Of a stretch of DNA of 64,000 nt, positions 17,128 to 24,943 are shown in pieces. Position 1 is the first letter of the stretch. Each line of letters opens with the position of its first letter. The DNA lies in NCBI RefSeq assembly GCF_000179595.2, contig NZ_JH556651.1:244510-308509 (forward strand), given 5' to 3'. Below the pieces are notes generated by a model. That model saw only the letters and a list, made by a program, of their open reading frames with translations, did not search any database and had not been told where the DNA came from. The position numbers and the translations under genes were made by a program. Source of the DNA: Acetivibrio cellulolyticus CD2 (GTDB lineage: Bacteria > Bacillota > Clostridia > Acetivibrionales > Acetivibrionaceae).

Positions 17128-17988
17128 ATGAATATAAATTCAGATAATCTTGTTAAATGGCTTTTTGAAACTAACGCTATAAGGGTATGCCCGCAAAATA
17201 AGCCATTTTGGTACACGTCAGGCACTATTGGACCTTATTTTATTAATACTCATTTCCTTTATGGAAGTGAAGAGAAGGCCAACAAACTTTTAAAACTTAT
17301 TGATGCAGAAAAAGAAAACATCTTCAGCTGTCCAATAAAAGTTCTTGATGAGACACTACAAAATTATGAAAGTGATAAAATATACAGGGCTTTAATTGAC
17401 CAGATGACAGACTATATCAAATCTAATATAAATATAGATGAGGTGGATTTTATTTCGGGTGGAGAAAGAAGAGATTGGTTTTTTTCTCTTGTCATAGCGA
17501 AGCTGCTTAATAAGCCTCATATAACGATATATAAGGATATGACATCAGTGATTTCACAAGATGGAAAAGTGGAGGAAGTCAATAACCTTAATGGAAAAAA
17601 TGTTCTTCATATTGCAGACCTTATAACAGAAGCTTCAAGTTATGAAAGGGCATGGATTCCTGCAATTTCTAATAAGGGCGGAAATATAAAATGGAGTGTA
17701 GTTGTGGTTGACAGAAAGCAGGGAGGAGAAAAAGTATTAAGCAACTATAATGTAAAGTCATTTGCTATGGTAGGGATAGATGTAAACCTGTTTACAAGGG
17801 TTTTACATATGGGCATGATAAGTGACAAGCAATTCGAGATGATTGATGAATACATGAAAAATCCAAAAGACTCAATGGCAAGGTTCTTGAAGGAAAATCC
17901 AGATTTCATTGAGCAGGCATTAAATTCTGATGATAAAACAAAAGAGCGGGCTAAGCTTATGTTGGAAAAAAACATATACGAGTTATAG
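17128..17988 (+). CDS. Orotate phosphoribosyltransferase-like protein, degenerate PRPP loop
   Basis: This 286-residue cytoplasmic protein looks like an orotate phosphoribosyltransferase. It has an N-terminal KPFWYTSGTIGPYFINT segment (compare the OPRT substrate region FxLxSGxxSPxY), a central VDFISGGERRDWFFSLVIAKLL helix, and KNVLHIADLITEASSYERA. In true OPRTs the last segment is the PRPP loop VEDVxTTGGS. Here the second acidic residue and the glycines are replaced, so activity is doubtful. GGGAGGA lies 7 bases before the ATG. The gene stands alone between a two-copy repeat region and a strong terminator. It could be a regulatory PRTase homologue. Confidence 0.7.
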   Translation: MNINSDNLVKWLFETNAIRVCPQNKPFWYTSGTIGPYFINTHFLYGSEEKANKLLKLIDAEKENIFSCPIKVLDETLQNYESDKIYRALIDQMTDYIKSNINIDEVDFISGGERRDWFFSLVIAKLLNKPHITIYKDMTSVISQDGKVEEVNNLNGKNVLHIADLITEASSYERAWIPAISNKGGNIKWSVVVVDRKQGGEKVLSNYNVKSFAMVGIDVNLFTRVLHMGMISDKQFEMIDEYMKNPKDSMARFLKENPDFIEQALNSDDKTKERAKLMLEKNIYEL

Positions 17989-18039
17989 GATAATGAGTGT
18001 AAGGAATAGTTGAAATATTTCTTCATAAATTGATAAAAA

Positions 18040-18073
18040 AGATCTCAATGAAAGTTGTCTTTCATTGAGATCT
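18040..18073. terminator. Strong bidirectional terminator
   Basis: AGATCTCAATGAAAG and CTTTCATTGAGATCT form a perfect 15-bp stem with a 4-base loop. It lies between convergent genes. Confidence 0.85.
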
Positions 18074-18110
18074 AATATTATACTTAAATAAATTTTAAAA
18101 CTAAAACATT

Positions 18111-21100
18111 TTATTTAACTTTAAAAGAAGTTTCAGCAGACTGATTTCCATCAGCGTCTATATCTATAGTCATTTCCAACTTGTAATCTCCACTTTCTGC
18201 CCATTCAGGGTTAAGCTTAATTTGTGCTTGTGTATAGAAATTAGGAGATTTTTCAGAGTATATAACATCGCCGAATGAATCCGTGATAGACATTAATGGT
18301 GCTCTCAAATCGTAATATGGTACTTCTACATAATCACTTTTATCCAAATCATATACTTTAAGTTGACCATTGTCTTTTCTTAACGCTAAATGTCCTTTTG
18401 AAGCTTTAAGATTCTCGGAGAAGTATTCCCATAAACTGCTACCATAGATATTAACAACTCTGTTTCCATATTTGTCAGCTATAACATTTGTAGTCTTTAA
18501 TGTTTCACCAGCTTTATAGATTGATTTACTTGGAGTTAGTGTTATACTGAAGTCTGTTCCAAAGTTCAAACAAGTAGTAGCACCTGAGAAATCCTTTTGT
18601 GTAGTCATCTGGTAGCTATATGTGTTTTCATACTCAGTTTTATCAATCATGGTATCTAAAGTGTATATGCCTTTTGATACTTTAACAGATCCACCCTTTG
18701 GCACAATGAGTGTTCCAGCAAAACCTGTTTTTGGATCACTGATAGTACCATAGATGTATGGCAATTCTGAATTTTTATCAAGACTTACTTCAGTAAGGTT
18801 AGCAGAATTAAATTCTATTGTCTGTGCAGTATTGGTTTTAAGGCCTACTGCTACATTTTTATTAAATAGAATACGTTCTGAGTAGTAAGTTTCTGGATTG
18901 AAGATATCTGTTCCAAAGTTGTATGTACCCTTTGTAAGATAAGCATCATTCATTACTACTCCTATATCCGCATAACCGATAAGATATTGATAAGCTTGTG
19001 TAGAAGTAGGTATTGTAAAATAGTAATAACATGGTTGATCAAGTACATTTCCTGTTTCATCTTTTGAAGCAAATTTAATATTTTGTAATGTACTTGCTGC
19101 TAAAGTATAATTTGCTGGAGATTTACCATCTTTGATATATACTACAGGTTTATTGTCAGCTGTACCTGATGTAACAATAAATTTATAATTTCCTTTAGGC
19201 AATGCAATAAACAGTTCACCGTTTAATAGTTCGCCGCCATTTGAACTGAAGGATTCGCCTGTTGTAGTATTAATTGCTTCTACAAAAGCATTAGTTGCTT
19301 TTATTTTACCAGGAAGTTCAAGAGTGAATTTAACTGCATTATTCTTGATTACTCTGTCTACACTAAAAGCTGTTTCTGCTTCAATCAAGTAAGGAAGTTC
19401 TACAGATAACTTCAACTTATAGCTTCCTGTAACTAAATTCTGAGGTAATGAGAAGTATAACCAATCAAGGTTGTATTGGCCTTCAGTTATTAATACATTG
19501 TTTTTACTGTCAAGGAGTTGCAAGGATGCAGGGGATTTATACTCAATTACTACTGGTTCTTCAGGGATTACAGGCTCTGAAGGATCTTCCATTGCTTTGA
19601 ATGCAGTATCTGCAGCCTTAAATGCAACCTTGTTGGCACCAGTTTTATATTTGAGTATGTTTTTGCTGGTTAAATATGCAAATGGATCATCGTAAATATA
19701 ATCCATATACATAAGTCTGTTGCCCTGGCTATCAGTCACAGAAGCGTTTATGTTAGGAGTTTCTCCAGGAACAAATTTAGTTTTGTCCAATCCGATTTTT
19801 CCAGTAAAGGTTCCTCCAACAGTAATTGTGTTTTCGCTGTTAGCTTCCAAGTCAACAGTATTGCCTTGGATACCCATATATGCCTTTTGTGCATCTTTTT
19901 GGCCATATATATCATAGCTATATGAGTAAGTACCAGGTGTTAAATACATATCAGGTACATTCTTAATATCTTCGAACATAAACCCATTAAGGAAATTTGA
20001 GTCCGTTTGACCAACTGAAATAATTGCTTCATTTGGCACAAAACCATGGATGTCTTTATAGGTTAAATCAACCTTTGAAAGGTCTTCAACATCACTATCC
20101 ATAGGTACATAAAAGTTTCCAGAATCAATTTCAACATCTTTAGTACTAATCATGTATATAGGTTCTTCTGATGATATAGCTTGTTTTTCGTCATCAATGT
20201 TTAATCCAATTGCTTCAAAGGAATATGTTCCTGGATTGAGGTATGCATCAAATGAACCATCTGATGTAACCTGAGGGAAATAGAATGGAAAAGTTTGGTT
20301 TGAACCCGGCAATTTATAGTACGCATTACAATACTGGAAATCACTGCTTATTCCTGTATCAACAGTAACAGGAAGAAGATCCTTTCCATCTAATTCAACT
20401 ATGCCTGGTGCAGTAGCTTCTCCTACAAGTGAAGCATATGCTAATTCTTCACCGCCATTATCAAAAGCGTAGTTTGCAATAATAACATAGTCGTTTCCAT
20501 TTGGCGCAGATGCTCCTGGAATTACTGCAACCCCAGTTTTAGATGTCGATCCAGAATAAACATAGTTATAATAGGTTTCACCATTTTGAGTATATTTATT
20601 CCAAACTTCAATATAACCACCGCTAACAGGTACTCCGTCTTGTGTTAATTTTACTCTGAGACCTGTATAAACATTGTTTCTGATGTTAAAATTCATTTCT
20701 TTTGAATAGGTTTGATTTTCATTATCATATGCAGTTACTTTAAGTGTATGATTACCATCAGTAAAATTATATGTATCGAGTTCAAAGTTGGTAAACATAT
20801 TGTTGGAATCATTGTATACAGAACTAACAACAGTATCATCAACGGATAACTCTGTAGTAACAACTTTTTCCGGATAGGTGAATCTTGTCTGTATTTCTAA
20901 AAGGTCGAATACAGTCGAATTATCGGAAAGATTCATTATATCCAATCTAGGAGTGATTTCAGTTGTGTTAAGTGCTTTGTTTAAATCTAGAAGACCGTAG
21001 CCAAACTTTTCGTCTTTTCCAGCTGCACCCAAATCTTGAGCAGAGTCAGTAAGATACTGTTCAACTTCGATAAGGGAAAGTGATGGATTTTTAGAAATCA

Positions 21101-22211
21101 AGAGAGCACAGGCAGAAGCTACGAATGGTGTAGCCATTGATGTTCCGTCATAGAATTCATATGTATTATTTGGCAGTGTACTTAGAACGTTTACACCCGG
21201 TGCAGCAAGTTCAACGGTAGAACCGTAATTTGAGAAGTATGCAGGATTGTTCTCGATATCTGTAGCAGCTACAGTTATTACCCCAGGTATAGATGCTGGA
21301 GAAAAGTCTGCTGCATCCATCGCACTATTTCCAGCAGCTGCAACAACTGCTACGTTTTTTGAAAAAGCGTAATTACATGCTTCAGTAAGAACCGGGCTAT
21401 CACCATAACCACCAAGACTCATGTTGATTACTCTTGCGCCATTATCAGCAGCGTAATTAATTGCTTGTGCAATAGTAAAGTCATCCCCAGATCCAGCTTC
21501 TAAAACTCTCAAAGGCATTATCTTTACAGGTGCTTTTCCAGCGGTTCCTGCAACTCCAATTCCATTATCTGTAGAAGCTGCAATTATTCCTGCTACATGG
21601 CTAGCGTGTTCTTCATCTACTGGTCCTGGTGAAGGGTCGTTATCCATATCTACGAAATCATAACCTGCAGTTACTCTATCTTTTAGGTCTTCGTGCATCG
21701 AATCAAGTCCTGTATCAATAACCGCTACTACTACTTCATTTAAAGATGAAGTATCGCCAAGTGTAGCCCAAGCTTCCGGTGCATTAATATTTTTAAGACC
21801 CCATTGCTCTTCGTATCTTGGATCATTTGGAGCATCTTCAGGAAAATCCAACGCTTTTCTGATATAATTTGGAGCAACATATTCAACGCTGCTGTTTTGC
21901 TCAAAAGCTTCTATCTTTTCTGAAAGTTTACTTTCATCAACTTGTACAAGTGCCAAACCACTCTTGTCAGACTTTAAGATCTTACCATTATTTCTGATTA
22001 TATTACTCTTATTTGCTTTAAGAGTAGCATTATTTTTATACTTTACAATCAGCTGTCCTGGTTTCCTGGGATTGGTTGAATTCATGCTAATTGCTTTATC
22101 GAATCTTTTGTTGTTATGCGCTGCTGTTGTACTATTAGCTAATACGTTAAAAGATAGAGCTGAAGTTAACACGCAGGCAATCGTTACTGCTGATATTGCT
22201 TTTTTTAACAT
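18111..22211 (-). CDS. Giant secreted subtilisin-like serine protease (S8)
   Basis: This 1366-residue exported protease starts at the ATG complementary to 22209-22211, preceded by CAAGGGGG at a spacing of 8. Residues 1-26 are a signal peptide ending near VLANS. Residues ~50-120 look like an I9-type inhibitory propeptide (GQLIVKYK...VEYVAPNY). The catalytic domain follows with Asp in AVIDTGLDS (~165), His in EEHASHVAG (~203) and Ser in DGTSMATPF (~358). The remaining ~950 residues are a chain of beta-sandwich-like segments with repeated LTKGTYNFG/NPGTYSFEA-type strands, probably cell-surface or substrate-binding modules. No dockerin, SLH or sortase motif is visible. It is likely extracellular. 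Substrates are unknown. Confidence 0.9.
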   Translation of the reverse strand: MLKKAISAVTIACVLTSALSFNVLANSTTAAHNNKRFDKAISMNSTNPRKPGQLIVKYKNNATLKANKSNIIRNNGKILKSDKSGLALVQVDESKLSEKIEAFEQNSSVEYVAPNYIRKALDFPEDAPNDPRYEEQWGLKNINAPEAWATLGDTSSLNEVVVAVIDTGLDSMHEDLKDRVTAGYDFVDMDNDPSPGPVDEEHASHVAGIIAASTDNGIGVAGTAGKAPVKIMPLRVLEAGSGDDFTIAQAINYAADNGARVINMSLGGYGDSPVLTEACNYAFSKNVAVVAAAGNSAMDAADFSPASIPGVITVAATDIENNPAYFSNYGSTVELAAPGVNVLSTLPNNTYEFYDGTSMATPFVASACALLISKNPSLSLIEVEQYLTDSAQDLGAAGKDEKFGYGLLDLNKALNTTEITPRLDIMNLSDNSTVFDLLEIQTRFTYPEKVVTTELSVDDTVVSSVYNDSNNMFTNFELDTYNFTDGNHTLKVTAYDNENQTYSKEMNFNIRNNVYTGLRVKLTQDGVPVSGGYIEVWNKYTQNGETYYNYVYSGSTSKTGVAVIPGASAPNGNDYVIIANYAFDNGGEELAYASLVGEATAPGIVELDGKDLLPVTVDTGISSDFQYCNAYYKLPGSNQTFPFYFPQVTSDGSFDAYLNPGTYSFEAIGLNIDDEKQAISSEEPIYMISTKDVEIDSGNFYVPMDSDVEDLSKVDLTYKDIHGFVPNEAIISVGQTDSNFLNGFMFEDIKNVPDMYLTPGTYSYSYDIYGQKDAQKAYMGIQGNTVDLEANSENTITVGGTFTGKIGLDKTKFVPGETPNINASVTDSQGNRLMYMDYIYDDPFAYLTSKNILKYKTGANKVAFKAADTAFKAMEDPSEPVIPEEPVVIEYKSPASLQLLDSKNNVLITEGQYNLDWLYFSLPQNLVTGSYKLKLSVELPYLIEAETAFSVDRVIKNNAVKFTLELPGKIKATNAFVEAINTTTGESFSSNGGELLNGELFIALPKGNYKFIVTSGTADNKPVVYIKDGKSPANYTLAASTLQNIKFASKDETGNVLDQPCYYYFTIPTSTQAYQYLIGYADIGVVMNDAYLTKGTYNFGTDIFNPETYYSERILFNKNVAVGLKTNTAQTIEFNSANLTEVSLDKNSELPYIYGTISDPKTGFAGTLIVPKGGSVKVSKGIYTLDTMIDKTEYENTYSYQMTTQKDFSGATTCLNFGTDFSITLTPSKSIYKAGETLKTTNVIADKYGNRVVNIYGSSLWEYFSENLKASKGHLALRKDNGQLKVYDLDKSDYVEVPYYDLRAPLMSITDSFGDVIYSEKSPNFYTQAQIKLNPEWAESGDYKLEMTIDIDADGNQSAETSFKVK

Positions 22212-22644
22212 AGTAATACCCCCTTGTAATTTGATAATGTTTTTTGTTGCAATAACCCGGAAAATAAAATCATATCGATGCCTCAAAAATGCTTGAAGCT
22301 TAGGTTTACAACAGTGTTTAGAACACTATTGAAACTAAATTGAAACAGACCACCCCCAGTGATGATATTTACAAATGCTACCAATAGTTCTAATTAATAT
22401 TACAGCATTAAAATTAGTTTTTCAATAGATTTTTGTCAAAGTTTATAAATTTGTAATAATTAAAATCATAATATGTAGAATGTGGTAGTTTGGCTGGTTT
22501 TAGCTGTTTTGCGGAAAATTGAGTTTGTATTTAGAGTTATGGACAAATAAATTCAATATGGTAAAATTAAACTACATCTTAAAATAGAATAATAATGTAT
22601 TATCAATATTTTATTAGTGGTTGGTTATAATCCGGAGGGGAGAA
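22212..22644. other. Divergent promoter region between subtilase and propeller genes
   Basis: No gene is seen. There is a small palindrome AGTGTT-TAG-AACACT at 22313-22327, a C-rich patch ACCACCCCCAGT near 22349-22360 in otherwise AT-rich DNA, and a TTATAAT at about 22624. Regulation of both flanking secreted proteins must come from here. Confidence 0.5.
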
Positions 22645-24663
22645 ATGATTGTGAGAAGAGAATTTAAAGTTTGCAGTATTATTTGTCATTTAATATCTGT
22701 CGGATGTTTAATGATGGTATTAATGTTCGGTCAGACAGTGTATGCAGGGGATAATGTAGTTTGGGAAAAAAATATGGACATCAGCTTGAATAGGCTGACT
22801 GAAATTACATATGGCAAGGGTGTATATATTGTTGTGGATAGTGATGGAGGTATAAGAACATCTACAGATGCAATCAATTGGACAGCAAGAAATCCGGGTG
22901 TAAATGCAGGCCTTTACAGTATAGCATGCAATAAAGAGCTATTTGTAGCCGGAGGTATAAACGGTACAATAATTACATCAACAGATGGTATTGAGTGGAA
23001 AAGTATAGAACTTGGAGAGATAGAAAAGAAGTATACAATTAGTAAAATTATATGGGATGGAAAGCAGTTTGTAGCTATAGGGGGACAAAATGTATATGGA
23101 ATTATTATGACTTCACCGGATGGAATTACATGGACAACAAGGATTTCTGAAACGGTGGAGGGATTTAACAGCATAATTTATAATGGAGATATTTATGCAG
23201 TTGTCGGTATTGGTGGTAATATTTATACATCAGCTGATGCGATTAGTTGGACAAAAGTACAGAGCGGACTGAATAAGGCTTTAAGTGATATTGCATGGAA
23301 CGGCGAAAAGTTTGTAGCAGTAAATTTTAAGGGGAATATATTTACATCTGTTGACGGAACACAGTGGACTGTAAATTCAATTGAAAATGCGACTTTTCTT
23401 CGCATCATATGGGATGGAAAGCAATTTGTAACATCCTGTATAGATGGAGAGATGTATACATCAACTGATGGAGTGTCATGGACAAAGAATATGATAGGCG
23501 AGAATATAAGTTATTGTGATTTTATTTATCATGGTGGACGATATATAGGAATTGATGGTGAAAAAGTATTGAGTTCGGAAGATCTTTTGAACTGGACAAT
23601 CAACTGCACATTTGGTATAGATGAGAACTTAAGCAGCATAGCGTATAATGGTAAGATATTCGTCATAGCTGGATATGGGAAAGTACTGACTTCCACTGAT
23701 GGAGAAAATTGGACTTTCAGAGAGACGCTTAGGAAGGAGAGTCCTGTTGATATAGTTTGGGATGGAAAACGTTTTGTGGCTGTTGAAAGTTCTGGAGGTA
23801 TTATGGTATCTTACGACGGGGAAAATTGGATAGCAGTGCAGTCACCGACATCGACATGTTTTTCAAAAATTGTGGCGAATGAAGAATTATTAATAGCGAT
23901 TGATACTTCAAGATCAGTATATCGGTCTACAGATGGACTTGAATGGGAATTTGCAGGTAAGATAATTGAGGATAATGATGTTCGTATTAATGATATTTTT
24001 TGGGATGGAAGCCGTTTTGTTTTAGTGGGGGCTAAATGTAATTGGGAAGATTATTATTGGGGGTTAGATACTCCCAAAGGAGTATTTGCTACATCTTTAG
24101 ATGGAACTGAATGGACATTAAATACTTTTGACGATATTCACGGATTTAGTAGTGTTGTATATAACGGAAAAAAATACATTGCTTCGAATGAAAACATTTA
24201 TGAGCTTACAGATTTGAATACATTGACAATTTTTAAGTCTATAAACCTAAAATCTTACAGCGTATTACTATGGAATAATGATAGGTTATTTGGAATATCA
24301 AACGGAAGCGGAAAAGAATCGCTGTTTGCATCAGAAGATGGTAAAACATGGACACCTGTAGCTGCAAGTTATGGTACTCATTTATACGAGTTAGCATTTT
24401 ATGGTGACAGGTATTTCGCTTTGGGGACTTCAGGAACACTGCTTACAGGAAAAATTGAAGAGTCTGAATACCTAGCGGGTGATATTAATAATGACAAAAA
24501 TGTAAACAGTATAGATTTTGCATTGTTGAGAAAGTATTTACTGGGAAAGACTTATGAGGTAAATTTAAATAATGCAGATATTAATAAGGATGAAAAAGTA
24601 AATTCGTTGGATTTTGCAATCTTAAGAAAGATCTTGCTGGGATATGGAGATAATAAGCAATAG
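22645..24663 (+). CDS. Beta-propeller repeat protein with C-terminal type I dockerin
   Basis: This is a 672-residue secreted protein. GGAGGGGAG precedes the ATG at 22645; an earlier in-frame start at 22621 is less likely. A signal peptide ends near VYAGD. Residues ~40-595 are about a dozen repeats built on IxWDGKQFVAIG...IxTSxDGxxWT, typical of BNR/YCF48-like beta-propellers. No catalytic residues of a glycosidase are recognisable. The C-terminus is a dockerin with two calcium loops, GDINNDKNVNSIDFALLR and ADINKDEKVNSLDFAILR. It should attach to a cohesin on a scaffoldin. The propeller may bind polysaccharide or protein rather than cut it. Convergent with the GH2 gene. Confidence 0.88.
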   Translation: MIVRREFKVCSIICHLISVGCLMMVLMFGQTVYAGDNVVWEKNMDISLNRLTEITYGKGVYIVVDSDGGIRTSTDAINWTARNPGVNAGLYSIACNKELFVAGGINGTIITSTDGIEWKSIELGEIEKKYTISKIIWDGKQFVAIGGQNVYGIIMTSPDGITWTTRISETVEGFNSIIYNGDIYAVVGIGGNIYTSADAISWTKVQSGLNKALSDIAWNGEKFVAVNFKGNIFTSVDGTQWTVNSIENATFLRIIWDGKQFVTSCIDGEMYTSTDGVSWTKNMIGENISYCDFIYHGGRYIGIDGEKVLSSEDLLNWTINCTFGIDENLSSIAYNGKIFVIAGYGKVLTSTDGENWTFRETLRKESPVDIVWDGKRFVAVESSGGIMVSYDGENWIAVQSPTSTCFSKIVANEELLIAIDTSRSVYRSTDGLEWEFAGKIIEDNDVRINDIFWDGSRFVLVGAKCNWEDYYWGLDTPKGVFATSLDGTEWTLNTFDDIHGFSSVVYNGKKYIASNENIYELTDLNTLTIFKSINLKSYSVLLWNNDRLFGISNGSGKESLFASEDGKTWTPVAASYGTHLYELAFYGDRYFALGTSGTLLTGKIEESEYLAGDINNDKNVNSIDFALLRKYLLGKTYEVNLNNADINKDEKVNSLDFAILRKILLGYGDNKQ

Positions 24664-24750
24664 CAAAAGCCAATAGGCGTGGCGTGATAATTATGGATGA
24701 TTCCGGAAATGGACTTAATGACTTTAATTTACTATTTATTAGATTAAATG

Positions 24751-24785
24751 AAAAACTGGTAGGGGAGAGCCTCCTACCAGTTTTT
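24751..24785. terminator. Strong bidirectional terminator
   Basis: AAAAACTGGTAGG pairs with CCTACCAGTTTTT through a short GGAGAGCCT centre. It separates the convergent propeller and GH2 genes. Confidence 0.9.
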
Positions 24786-24943
24786 ATGTGTATCAATTTC
24801 TTACTTATCATAAAGAATTCAACCTTTTTCCAAAGATAATCAATTTACTAAAAATTTTATTTGAAGTAAATTTGTAGTATGAATTTGTGAATCATACACT
24901 TGATACACTTCGTGCTAGCTGTGACATGTAGTATATAGATTAA

